A DNA stretch of 36,844 nucleotides from Rickettsia typhi (lineage in GTDB: Bacteria; Pseudomonadota; Alphaproteobacteria; Rickettsiales; UBA1997): the NCBI GenBank assembly GCA_945862455.1, contig CAMAXU010000017.1, positions 1 to 36,844 on the forward strand, in the 5' to 3' direction. The notes under the pieces are model-generated. The model saw nothing but the letters and a program-made list of their open reading frames with translations. It was not told the origin of the DNA and made no database searches. This document shows, piece after piece, positions 28,646 through 36,786 of this stretch (positions are counted from its first letter, which is position 1; every line of letters begins with the position of its first letter). Position numbers and translations under genes: made by a program.

Positions 28646-29390
28646 CTCGGTCACAGCAAAATTTTGTCTTTGGATTTTAGTAATATCGCTGGTTTTAATT
28701 GTGGCGTTTTTATTGCTACAAAAAGATGTCAAAATATTAAACGAAACAAGAGTGGCTTTAATTGATAAAATTGGGAATAATTACGTGTTTCGCGGTAATA
28801 ATCCTTTTATCATAAAAGATGGTAAAATGATTTTTGCTTATGATGAAATTACTTCATATTTTAACAAAATATTAACGAAAAAAGGTGAAAAGCCACTTGA
28901 TGATTATTATTTGATCGATGTGAGTTTGCTGGATATCGATCAATATTTTGTAATAAAAAAAGAAGAAGAATTTTTTGCCCAACATCCAAAAAATGGTGAA
29001 TTGATCAATTTTTCAACTCTGTCAATTAGTTTGTTACTTGGAAAATTTCCTCATTCCAACATCGTTAATAAATCATTAAACGACTACAATTTATGGGTAA
29101 GTGATAGGTTAAAACAAATTTACGAATTAGCCTCAAAGCAAACAAATAAGACAGTTATTGTTTACATACATTGCAATTCAGGACGTGATAGAACTGGTTT
29201 GATGATAACAGGCTATAGATTGTTGTTTAATAATATGCCACTAAGAGAAACAAGAATTATGGATTTGAAAGAAGCGCAAAGAAGTAGCGTGGCTTCTTAT
29301 GATGAAGCAATACGTTCTTACTGCAAATATGTGAAAAAAACTTATAACAAACCTGATGATTATTGCGCTTATTTCAATTCACCAAATTGA
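28632..29390 (+). CDS. Membrane-anchored tyrosine/dual-specificity-type phosphatase
   Basis: The protein has 252 residues. A single N-terminal transmembrane helix (about 10-29) after MKK predicts a periplasmic catalytic domain. The active-site loop is H180-C181-N-S-G-R-D-R187-T188, an exact HCxxGxxR(S/T) signature of Cys-dependent phosphatases. Related folds act on phosphotyrosine, phosphoinositides or phosphatidylglycerophosphate (PTPMT1). The start overlaps the eptA-like gene by 14 nt, so translation is coupled and both active sites face the periplasm. A lipid-phosphate substrate, for example a lipid A phosphate, is therefore a reasonable inference, but it is unproven. No general-acid Asp could be assigned with certainty. 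Confidence 0.8.
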   Translation: MKKINSVTAKFCLWILVISLVLIVAFLLLQKDVKILNETRVALIDKIGNNYVFRGNNPFIIKDGKMIFAYDEITSYFNKILTKKGEKPLDDYYLIDVSLLDIDQYFVIKKEEEFFAQHPKNGELINFSTLSISLLLGKFPHSNIVNKSLNDYNLWVSDRLKQIYELASKQTNKTVIVYIHCNSGRDRTGLMITGYRLLFNNMPLRETRIMDLKEAQRSSVASYDEAIRSYCKYVKKTYNKPDDYCAYFNSPN

Positions 29391-29478
29391 ACTTGTGCCA
29401 ACCGCCCTTTTAATTTCAAGTGATAAAGTGATTTGTTATAAAGCTGCTTAAAAGTCTCTAATCACCAATATTTCAACT

Positions 29479-30678
29479 ATGATTAATCATCAGAAAAAAT
29501 CCTCTTTCGTAGAATTTGTAACCTTAATGGCGCTTTATGTGTCGCTGATGGCGATGTCGATTGATATGATTTTGCCAGCACTTTTTTTAATGGGAAAAGA
29601 TTTTGGAATTATCGATCAAAACCAGATGCAATATGTTATCGGGATTTTGTTTTTGGGTTTTACTTTTGGGCAAATAGTTTACGGACCAATAGCTGATAGT
29701 TTTGGCCGCAAGCCGACAGTTTATTTAGGGCTGATAATTTTTGTAGCAGGCAATATTTTGAGTATCACGGCTCAGGATTATTCAATGATGTTGCTGGGTC
29801 GATTTTTGCAAGGCTTTGGCGCTGCATCACCTAGAATTGTAAGCATTGCCATCATTCGCGATCTTTACAAAGGGCGAGATATGGCGCGTGTAATGTCATT
29901 TGTTATGACAATTTTTATCATCATTCCCGTAATCGCACCAAGCATTGGTCAGGCTTTGCTGTTTTTTATGAGCTGGCGTTTTCTTTTTGTAATTTTTTTA
30001 ACAACAGCAATTATCGCAACGGTTTGGACATTTATCCGTCTTCCCGAAACTTTAAAAAAACAAGATGTTCGCCCCTTTAATTTGCCGACAATTTGGAAAG
30101 ATCTTTTGCTGGTTCTCGGCAATAAATTTGCTGTAGGTTACACAATTTGCAATGGTCTGGTTTTTGGGGCTTTGGTTGGTTATTTATCTTCAAGCCGCCA
30201 GATTTTTCAGGATTATTTTCAAGTGGGAGAATTGTTTCCAATTTATTTTGGCATTTCCGCACTTTCAGTTGGCGCTTCTTCGATTGTAAATTCGATGATT
30301 GTAAAAAAATATGGCATGAAATTAATCTGCCATCAAGCGCTGCTTTTGATGATGGCGATGTCGATTTCTTTTTTTCTGGTGTCAATTTTTCAAAATCATC
30401 AAGTGCTGATTTGGCAATTTATGATTTTTGCCGTAATTACTTTTTTTGCTTTGGGAATGTTGTTTGGAAATCTCAATGCTATGGCGATGGAACAAATGGG
30501 ACACGTTGCTGGCGTTGCAGCAGCAGTTAACGGTTGCTTATCTTCCGGAATTTCTGTAATCATCGGAACTGCAATTGGCCAATCTTACAATAACACTCTA
30601 ACACCGATATTTTGTGGTTTTTTTCTTCTAACCAGTTCAGCCTTTTTATTACAAAAATGGTTAGGAAAAAAGTCGTAA
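29479..30678 (+). CDS. Bcr/CflA-type MFS multidrug exporter
   Basis: This 399-residue major facilitator has twelve hydrophobic segments. The loop 2-3 signature GPIADSFGRKP and the antiporter motif C-like region QGFGAASPRIVSIAIIRD in segment 5 place it in the drug:H+ antiporter-1 Bcr/CflA group. IVPVIAPSIGQ-type sequence and RLPETL at the end of segment 6 agree. Typical substrates are bicyclomycin, chloramphenicol or sulfonamides; the real one is unknown. It lies 88 nt downstream of the phosphatase gene on the same strand, and a shared role in envelope or drug defence with the eptA-like gene is possible. The palindromic repeat at 30704 follows. Confidence 0.9.
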   Translation: MINHQKKSSFVEFVTLMALYVSLMAMSIDMILPALFLMGKDFGIIDQNQMQYVIGILFLGFTFGQIVYGPIADSFGRKPTVYLGLIIFVAGNILSITAQDYSMMLLGRFLQGFGAASPRIVSIAIIRDLYKGRDMARVMSFVMTIFIIIPVIAPSIGQALLFFMSWRFLFVIFLTTAIIATVWTFIRLPETLKKQDVRPFNLPTIWKDLLLVLGNKFAVGYTICNGLVFGALVGYLSSSRQIFQDYFQVGELFPIYFGISALSVGASSIVNSMIVKKYGMKLICHQALLLMMAMSISFFLVSIFQNHQVLIWQFMIFAVITFFALGMLFGNLNAMAMEQMGHVAGVAAAVNGCLSSGISVIIGTAIGQSYNNTLTPIFCGFFLLTSSAFLLQKWLGKKS

Positions 30679-30703
30679 CTGCAATTTTCTGGTTAAGTAA
30701 AAA

Positions 30704-30787
30704 TCGTAGTCATGCTGAGCTTGTCGAAGCATGATTATAGGGCTTCGAGCTTAGAATCATGCTTCGACAAGCTCAGCATGACTACGA
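30704..30787. repeat. Dispersed palindrome, copy 2
   Basis: The first 33 nt from 30704 are perfectly complementary to the last 33 nt ending at 30787. Both share the core TGAGCTTGTCGAAGCATGAT with 26381-26462. It lies in the 134-bp gap between the convergent MFS and HEPN-like genes. Confidence 0.88.
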
Positions 30788-30812
30788 GATGTTCTTTTTT
30801 AGATCGAAAAAA

Positions 30813-31697
30813 CTAGCTCTTAATTATTGCCCAGATTGAAGCTATTAAAAAATTTGCTACCACATCTCGTTTTTCAAATAGAAATTTTTGAATATCTTTT
30901 AACTCAATTCTTCTTCCAGTATTTAGTATAAGAAACGATTCTCCAGAATTTTCGCCATAAAATGTGTTTATCGTTCCTAAAGTTATATATTTTTGATGAG
31001 TTAATAAATCTCTGACCGTTTCTTTGTTATGCGATAAAATTAGGTTATCGTTTAAATCGGATTGGTACCGCTTGTAAATTGATTTAAGATTAATCGGTAA
31101 AGATTTAATAAACTTAGGAAAATCATTAGAATCTACTTCTTTGTAACATAGTCTTACCCCTTGTTTAAAGTAATCAAGAGATGCTCTGATTTTTAGAATA
31201 AAAGCCTGAAACTCATAATCTAATTTTCTTGTATAGAGATTGCCGTAGGCCATGGTTTGATTATGGATTTGTTGAGATTGTTTTCTCAGTGATTGATCCA
31301 AAGATATCTGTAAATCATCTATTTGTTTAATATGATAATCTGCTGAATAAATTATGTCCCTTATGTTGTGTATTTGCTCTATAAAGTTTTTCCAGTTCTC
31401 ATAATTTTTTGAGTATAAGTCTCTTATTGTCTTAGAAAGCTCTGTTAAATTTTTATCTCTAATTTTTGGATCAGCTAAGAAATTACAAATTTCCGTAAAT
31501 TGTTTTTCTAAATCTGGGTCTGGTTTTACGTACCAAGTTTTTTCAAATTCAAAAACGTTGTCTGGCATGACTTCTAAAATGTTTAGAAATTTTTGAAGAA
31601 GCGGAAGTTGTCCTTCATAATTTCCAGTTTCTTTAGCCAAAGATATTTGCTGTAGAAATTCTTTTTTAGTTATTTCAAGAAGGTTTTTTTCATTCAT
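30813..31697 (-). CDS. Unknown helical protein with HEPN-like R-x4-H motif
   Basis: This 294-residue protein of unrecognised family is mostly helical and soluble, apart from a hydrophobic C-terminus (VVANFLIASIWAII). Near residue 229 it has VRDLLTHQKY, fitting the R-x4-6-H catalytic motif of HEPN RNases (R229, H234). A Tyr (Y237) follows, close to the R-x4-H-x-Y of HepT toxins. A preceding helix (FILKIRASLDYFKQG) would fit the HEPN bundle. The gene lies 7-19 nt after fic, depending on the start; ATG at 31697 is used, and TTG at 31709 (AGG 10 nt upstream) is the alternative. A toxin role is an inference; a structural or effector role is also possible. Confidence 0.55.
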   Translation of the reverse strand: MNEKNLLEITKKEFLQQISLAKETGNYEGQLPLLQKFLNILEVMPDNVFEFEKTWYVKPDPDLEKQFTEICNFLADPKIRDKNLTELSKTIRDLYSKNYENWKNFIEQIHNIRDIIYSADYHIKQIDDLQISLDQSLRKQSQQIHNQTMAYGNLYTRKLDYEFQAFILKIRASLDYFKQGVRLCYKEVDSNDFPKFIKSLPINLKSIYKRYQSDLNDNLILSHNKETVRDLLTHQKYITLGTINTFYGENSGESFLILNTGRRIELKDIQKFLFEKRDVVANFLIASIWAIIKS

Positions 31698-31716
31698 TTT
31701 TGTAATCAAAATTTAT

Positions 31717-32847
31717 TTACCTAAACAATTTTACATACCCTTCAAACACAAAATTACGATTGCGTTTTTGACCTGTAATTTCTTTCAAAATTCCCAATTT
31801 CACAAAATCATCAATCAAACGTAAAGCAGTTGAGATATTAATTTTGAAAAGCTTGACCACATCAGCGCTATCAACCATCGGGTTTGAATAAAGATGCTGT
31901 AAAAACTCTCTCGCCATTTCTTGTTTTTTGCCAAGTTTAGCAATTTTTGCTTCCGCATCACTTCGTAATTTGATAATATTTTTGAAAGTTTGAATCGAGT
32001 TTTCCGAAGTTGCTCGCACGCCTTCAACAAAGAATTTAAGCCACTGAACCAAATCATTATGAGTTCGAACGCGCGTCAAATTGTCGTAATAAAGCGAGCG
32101 GTGCTTTTCAAAAAAATCAGACAAATAAAGTGTTGGCTTTATCAGTAAATCATTGCTCACCAAATAAAGCGTAATCAACAACCGCCCAATTCTACCATTG
32201 CCATCAAGAAAAGGGTGAATGGTTTCGAATTGATAATGAGCGATGCCAATTTTTATTAGTTGTGGAATTGCTAAATTTTCGTTGTGCAAAAATTTTTCTA
32301 AATCGGCCATTAAATCATTAACCGAAGACTCGTGCGGCGGAATAAAAACCGCATCGCGTAAACTAGCGCCACCAATCCAGTTCTGGCTTTTACGAAACTC
32401 ACCTGGTGTTTTACGATTTCCACGAACTCCTTGCATCAAGATTTTATGCGCTTGTTTTAGTAATCTGTTACTTAGCGGAATTTTATCCAAAGATTTAATT
32501 GAACCGTTCATCGAGTCGACATAATTGTGTACTTCAAGCCAATCATCCTTCTTTTCCGCTTCGATATATTCTGCTTTTTGCACTGCATCATCAATGTTGG
32601 TTTGCGTTCCTTCAATTCTGCTGCTCTTCGTTCCTTCTTTTAAAATGTGCATTTTGATGAAGAAGTCGACATCAGGAATTAACTGCGAAAAAGCATTTAG
32701 TTCGCCAAGTTTAATATCCGCCTGACTCAAGATAAGTTGCAACTCTGCGTTATCAACCAACCATTCAGTATTTATTAAATTCGGCTCAAAACTTTTATAC
32801 TGAAAACGCTGAACCAACTTGCCTGATTTGAAATTAGTAATGCTCAT
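31717..32847 (-). CDS. Fic-domain AMP-transferase, class II, with winged-helix C-terminus
   Basis: This 376-residue protein has the full active-site motif HPFLDGNGRIGR (211-222), with catalytic H211. An N-terminal self-inhibitory motif, S75-S-R-I-E79-G, makes it a class II Fic protein, where E79 blocks productive ATP binding. The flap region is FIPPHESSV. The C-terminal 90 residues resemble a winged helix (VDSADVVKLFKINISTALRL), as in SoFic-like proteins. Fic enzymes add AMP to Ser, Thr or Tyr hydroxyls of targets, and some also remove it. It is the first gene of a pair with the HEPN-like protein. The promoter lies in the 246-bp divergent region shared with the alcohol dehydrogenase gene. Confidence 0.93.
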   Translation of the reverse strand: MSITNFKSGKLVQRFQYKSFEPNLINTEWLVDNAELQLILSQADIKLGELNAFSQLIPDVDFFIKMHILKEGTKSSRIEGTQTNIDDAVQKAEYIEAEKKDDWLEVHNYVDSMNGSIKSLDKIPLSNRLLKQAHKILMQGVRGNRKTPGEFRKSQNWIGGASLRDAVFIPPHESSVNDLMADLEKFLHNENLAIPQLIKIGIAHYQFETIHPFLDGNGRIGRLLITLYLVSNDLLIKPTLYLSDFFEKHRSLYYDNLTRVRTHNDLVQWLKFFVEGVRATSENSIQTFKNIIKLRSDAEAKIAKLGKKQEMAREFLQHLYSNPMVDSADVVKLFKINISTALRLIDDFVKLGILKEITGQKRNRNFVFEGYVKLFR

Positions 32848-32921
32848 AAATTGTTTAAAAATTGATTTTAGGCAATTAAAAATATCCTTACTTGCATTTC
32901 AAGTGGTTTTGTGCAAATTTT

Positions 32922-33024
32922 CTTGATGAGTTTAGAATTTTTTAAGTCGAAATTAAAATTCTACTTACTCAAGCTCACTGATTTTAAAACAATAATCCTA
33001 TCTAGTTAGGCGCTATTGATTATT
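32922..33024. promoter_or_regulatory. Fic/ADH divergent region with two inverted repeats
   Basis: In the 246-bp gap between divergent fic and adh there is an inverted repeat at 32922-32973 (CTTGA-AGT-AGAATTTT against AAAATTCT-ACT-CAAG, 13-nt centre). Nearer adh is CCTATCTAGTTAGG (32997-33010), flanked by AATAAT and ATTATT. Either could be an operator. The adh start has a good AGGAG ribosome site. Confidence 0.35.
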
Positions 33025-33093
33025 AAGTGTTTCTTAGAAGTCGAAGGTGATAATATTTTCCAATATTTGTTTTAAAAATTAACAGGAGAAAAC

Positions 33094-34149
33094 ATGATTA
33101 AAGCCAAAGGAATCGCCACTCAAGGTGCAACAGAAAAACTTTCTCCATTTTCTTTTGAAAGAAGAGAGCCACGGGAAAATGATGTGGTAATTGATATTTT
33201 ATTTTGCGGTGTTTGTCATTCTGACATTCACTCAGCGCGCAATGAATGGGGCGGGACTCATTATCCATTTGTGCCGGGACATGAAATTGTTGGGCGCGTT
33301 AGCAAAGTGGGAAATAAAATCAGTAAATTTAAAATTGGAGATTTGGTTGGAGTTGGTTGCTTGGTTGATAGTTGTCGCAAATGCAATTCATGCGATGAAG
33401 GGCTTGAGCAATATTGTGAAAATGGGTTTGTAGGCACTTATAACGGCGCAGATAAAATTGGCGGTACTCCGAATAAATTTACTTTTGGTGGATATTCTAA
33501 CGTGATTACCGTTGATGAACATTTCGTTTTAAAAATTCCACAAAACCTTGATCCCGCTGCCGCCGCACCTTTACTTTGCGCGGGCATTACCACTTATTCA
33601 CCATTAAAGCATTGGAAAGTTGGAGAGGGTCACAAAATTGGAATTATTGGTTTGGGCGGTCTTGGTCATATGGGTGTGAAATTGGCGCATGCGATGAAAG
33701 CAAAAGTTGTTGTGATCACAACTTCACCGGAAAAAACAGAAGATGCTAAAAAACTTGGCGCTGATGAAGTGTTGATATCAAAAGACGAAATCGCAATGAA
33801 AGCCACGCAAAATAGTTTTGATTTTTTGCTTAACACAATTCCGGTTGGTCACGATGTTGATCAATATATGAATTTGCTGAAGCGCGACGGCACCATGATT
33901 ATTGTTGGCGCAATCGAACAATTAAAAAAAGTGAACGGCATACCTTTCATTTTTCGTCGTCGCAGCATGGCGGGATCATTAATTGGTGGCTTGGCAGAAA
34001 CTCAGGAAATGCTTAATTTTTGCGGTGAACATAACATAGTTTGCGACATCGAAAAAATTAACGTCGAAGAAATAAACGAAGCTTATGATCGCACAGTAAA
34101 AGGTGATGTGAAATATCGTTTCGTGATTGATATGGCATCACTAATTTGA
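33094..34149 (+). CDS. Zinc-dependent NAD(P) alcohol/aldehyde dehydrogenase, YahK/CAD-like
   Basis: This 351-residue medium-chain dehydrogenase has the catalytic zinc site CGVCHSD (C41) and GHE (H63-E64), plus LLCAGITTYSPL for the third ligand. The structural zinc site is C94, C97, C100 and C108. The Rossmann motif is GLGGLGHMGVKLAHAM. The sequence EWGGTHYPFVPGHEIVG and the whole pattern match the YahK/AdhA cinnamyl-alcohol dehydrogenase group, which reduces aldehydes with NADPH. Cofactor preference is inferred from the group. The start is supported by AGGAG 7 nt before the ATG. The alkB-like gene follows after 39 nt. Confidence 0.92.
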   Translation: MIKAKGIATQGATEKLSPFSFERREPRENDVVIDILFCGVCHSDIHSARNEWGGTHYPFVPGHEIVGRVSKVGNKISKFKIGDLVGVGCLVDSCRKCNSCDEGLEQYCENGFVGTYNGADKIGGTPNKFTFGGYSNVITVDEHFVLKIPQNLDPAAAAPLLCAGITTYSPLKHWKVGEGHKIGIIGLGGLGHMGVKLAHAMKAKVVVITTSPEKTEDAKKLGADEVLISKDEIAMKATQNSFDFLLNTIPVGHDVDQYMNLLKRDGTMIIVGAIEQLKKVNGIPFIFRRRSMAGSLIGGLAETQEMLNFCGEHNIVCDIEKINVEEINEAYDRTVKGDVKYRFVIDMASLI

Positions 34150-34188
34150 TGAGTTGCGAATTATATTCAGAGGTTTTTAACCAATAAA

Positions 34189-34800
34189 ATGACTCAAATT
34201 CTGAAAATAGTGAACAAAAATATTTTACCCAAGGATGGTCAAGTAATTTATCTAGGAAGTGTTTTAGAAGATTTGGTAGCACTAGAATTTTATCAAAGAC
34301 TGCTCAAGGAAATTGATTGGCGCAATGATGAAGTAATTATTTTTGGTAAAAAAATTATCACTTCGCGCAAAACTGCTTGGTATGGCGATCAGGAATTTAT
34401 CTATCAATATTCTAAAATTAATAGATCTGCTCTATCATGGAATCCAATTTTAAAAATTGTAAAAAATCTTGTTGAAAAAGTAAGTGGGGAAAAATTCAAC
34501 TCATGTCTGCTAAATCTTTATCACAATGGTGCAGAAGGAATGGGATGGCATTGTGACAACGAGAGTTCAATCGTGAAAAATTCTACTATTGCATCACTTA
34601 GCTTGGGTTCTGAGCGTAAATTTTCTTTTAAACATAAAATTAGCAAAGAAACATTTTCACTAAATTTACAAAATGGGAGCCTGCTTTTAATGCAAGGAAA
34701 AACACAGCAAAATTGGCTTCATAGTTTGCCTAAAGCTATGAAAATCAAAGAACCGAGAATCAATTTAACTTTTAGAAAAATGTTATCAAATTCTGACTAA
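34189..34800 (+). CDS. AlkB-like 2-oxoglutarate/Fe(II) dioxygenase
   Basis: This 203-residue protein carries the iron ligands H121-x-D123 (GWHCDNE) and H178 (WLHSLPK). The 2-oxoglutarate-binding arginine and its partner lie in R190-INLTF-R196 (RxNxTFR). The substrate-loop sequence RKTAWYGD (60-67) and GSERKFSF near 140 are characteristic of the AlkB/ALKBH2-3 group, which oxidatively removes alkyl lesions such as 1-methyladenine from DNA or RNA. It lies 39 nt after the alcohol dehydrogenase gene. The short N-terminus fits the ALKBH2-like bacterial type better than E. coli AlkB. Confidence 0.9.
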   Translation: MTQILKIVNKNILPKDGQVIYLGSVLEDLVALEFYQRLLKEIDWRNDEVIIFGKKIITSRKTAWYGDQEFIYQYSKINRSALSWNPILKIVKNLVEKVSGEKFNSCLLNLYHNGAEGMGWHCDNESSIVKNSTIASLSLGSERKFSFKHKISKETFSLNLQNGSLLLMQGKTQQNWLHSLPKAMKIKEPRINLTFRKMLSNSD

Positions 34801-34934
34801 AATGATATTCACTCCAAAATTCTAAATCACTGTTGCTATCTTAAAAAGTCTCAATGGAGCAGAAAAATTCTTTCCACTATTATATCAATTTCTAAAATCT
34901 TCGCGGGAATGACAGCTACGTCCATTAATAAAAA

Positions 34935-36191
34935 CTATTTCGTCAAATTATTTTCAGATTTACTCTTCGTCAAAGATTGAAAATGATCATTTTGTTTTTC
35001 TAAACTACTTAAATCATTTTCAGATTTACTTCTTTTTGAGATTATTAAATTAGGAGGATTGCTTCCCTGTATATCCTCTATTTCCATAACCAAATCCTGA
35101 TTTCCTAACGATGAATATCCACCTTCACCAACATTATCTTGCTCATTCACAACACCCATTTCCACATCACCATCATCAAGCTCTTCAACTTGAGGATGCT
35201 CTCTAATTTTAGAATAATTATTTAATGATTCTGCAGTAAGTCTTACAACATTAGATACAAGAGAGGCAACTCCAAAATTAGCAGCTGAAGCAAAAACTTT
35301 TTCTGAAATTAAAGATGATGTTGAAGCGCTATGTAAAGTTCCAAAAAAAGCGAATACTTTCGCTAATTCGGTAGAGAATTTTATTAAACCTTCTGAGCAG
35401 TTATTTTTATCAATATTACTTTCTATCTCTGATTTTATCGCCTTCTTTAATTTATCTTTTTCTTCATCAGAAAATTCATTCAAAAAATCTTCTTCAAATA
35501 ATTTTACAGTACCGCGTTTTCTTGCATTATCAGCAATATCTAATAATTCCTTTACCACAACTTTTGAAGCTGCAAAAAGCAAATATTGCTTATCCTCAGG
35601 AAGCCCAGAAAAATTAGTAGCAAGCCCCGCAATTGCATAAGATATCCACATTTTTCCTACACCAAAAGGCGATTCTCTAGGAACCTCAAAGCTTGACAAA
35701 TCTTCTTCTATTTGCTGCGAAGCTGCGACAAGATCCTCGGGAGATATTTTGGAAATTTTATCTTTGACTAAATTAGCCTCATCATTAGGTGCAAAAACAT
35801 AATTTCTAATTACAGCTATTGCTGCAAGAGTAGTCAGTAAAGATATGCCACAAACTATCAAACCATCGCGAGTATATTCATCGATATCTGTTTCATCTTT
35901 AATACTGACTCTGGTGAAATTAGAAGATGGATTTGCTAAATAATCTTTTAAAAACTCTGCCGTATCATGACTTTCATTGTAACTCTGAAAAAAATAAAAA
36001 ATGGCTCCTCCGATAGCATTAGTAACAACATCTAGTAACGAATTAGCAATCTTGTTTCCAGCATTTAAAGATTCAGAATTTTGACTTCTGCTTATAACAC
36101 TAACCACCTCTTCCTTATCTTTCTCGCTAAGATCCCATGATTTTATTCCAAGAAAACCCGCAACAAGTTGGGGTAAAACACTTCGTGACAT
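34935..36191 (-). CDS. Unknown membrane protein, possible secreted effector
   Basis: This 418-residue protein of no recognised family has a clear hydrophobic segment at about residues 110-132 (LIVCGISLLTTLAAIAVI). Weaker ones lie near 50-68, 178-195 and 290-312. The middle is charged and helical. The C-terminal 90 residues are acidic, low-complexity and contain a repeat (SKSENDL, then SKSENNL at the very end). There is no signal peptide. Such architecture resembles candidate type IV-secreted proteins of intracellular alphaproteobacteria, but that is inference only. It lies between the alkB-like gene (convergent) and IS remnants, which suits a variable region. Confidence 0.65.
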   Translation of the reverse strand: MSRSVLPQLVAGFLGIKSWDLSEKDKEEVVSVISRSQNSESLNAGNKIANSLLDVVTNAIGGAIFYFFQSYNESHDTAEFLKDYLANPSSNFTRVSIKDETDIDEYTRDGLIVCGISLLTTLAAIAVIRNYVFAPNDEANLVKDKISKISPEDLVAASQQIEEDLSSFEVPRESPFGVGKMWISYAIAGLATNFSGLPEDKQYLLFAASKVVVKELLDIADNARKRGTVKLFEEDFLNEFSDEEKDKLKKAIKSEIESNIDKNNCSEGLIKFSTELAKVFAFFGTLHSASTSSLISEKVFASAANFGVASLVSNVVRLTAESLNNYSKIREHPQVEELDDGDVEMGVVNEQDNVGEGGYSSLGNQDLVMEIEDIQGSNPPNLIISKRSKSENDLSSLEKQNDHFQSLTKSKSENNLTK

Positions 36192-36219
36192 TTTTTATTT
36201 AAAATAATTATTTACCTTA

Positions 36220-36676
36220 AGGGCACCTCTAAAAATCCAAATTTACCCAAGCAAACTCGATTCCAAAGATTTTTTGATTCCGAATTTTTGAATAAAAATT
36301 CAGTTGGGAAAAATCTTATTTTTATAGCCTAATTTAACAATAGTTTTGATGTTTTTTTGTGATTTTTTGTGGGTTTTTTGGCGCGGCTTCTGTTCTAAGT
36401 AGATGCCAACGCAACTATCCCGTCACGCTTGAGCAGCTGCCCTAGACGCACCATGTTGTAGGTCAAATTCATCATTCCAATCTTCACCTCAGCGCGAAGA
36501 AGGCCGATAGTTCTGGTGAAGTGGCTTCCCATTTGGGCTTGGGCGCCGAAGATGTGTTCAACTCTTGACCTAACTTTTGATTTTTTGGTGTTGGAGAGTT
36601 TTTGTTCTGCTGTGAGTGGATGATTTTTCGATCCCTTTTCACAAATTTGGCTTTCGATGTTGAAAGTAAGCAATAG
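36220..36676 (-). mobile_element. IS5-family element remnant (3' part of transposase and end)
   Basis: On the minus strand, from about 36676 to the stop at 36395, the frame encodes the C-terminus of an IS5-type DDE transposase: NIESQICEKGSKNHPLT, KVRSRVEHIFG (with the last catalytic Glu), RTIGLLRAEVKIGMMNLTYN. The N-terminal two thirds are missing. Beyond the stop, 36219-36240 (AAGGGCACCTCTAAAAATCC) looks like the terminal inverted repeat; the opposite end is absent. The fragment abuts an IS3 orfA fragment at 36670-36676. Confidence 0.75.
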
Positions 36677-36786
36677 AGCGTTGATTTGCCTACAACATGC
36701 TTTCTGCAAACCTCTAAAGCATTAATCCCTGAATTATACTCTTTCAAAACCTCAAGAATTTTGGCTTCACTGAACTTTGTACTCAT
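36670..36786 (-). pseudogene. IS3-family OrfA N-terminal fragment
   Basis: The first 39 codons, MSTKFSEAKILEVLKEY then ALEVCRKHVVGKSTLY, are the helix-turn-helix start of IS3-family OrfA (transposase_8). The frame then runs into the IS5 remnant, and similarity to OrfA stops. The remaining 58 bp to the window end are upstream IS3 sequence (T/A-rich) and may include its end. It is probably related to the OrfB fragment at the left edge but cannot be the same copy within this window. Confidence 0.75.

Noticed and set aside
34801..34934. Segment TTCGCGGGAATGACA near 34899 as a copy of a palindromic repeat
   Set aside because: Only one half-site is visible and no partner arm is found in this 134-bp gap between convergent genes, so it may at most be a decayed remnant.
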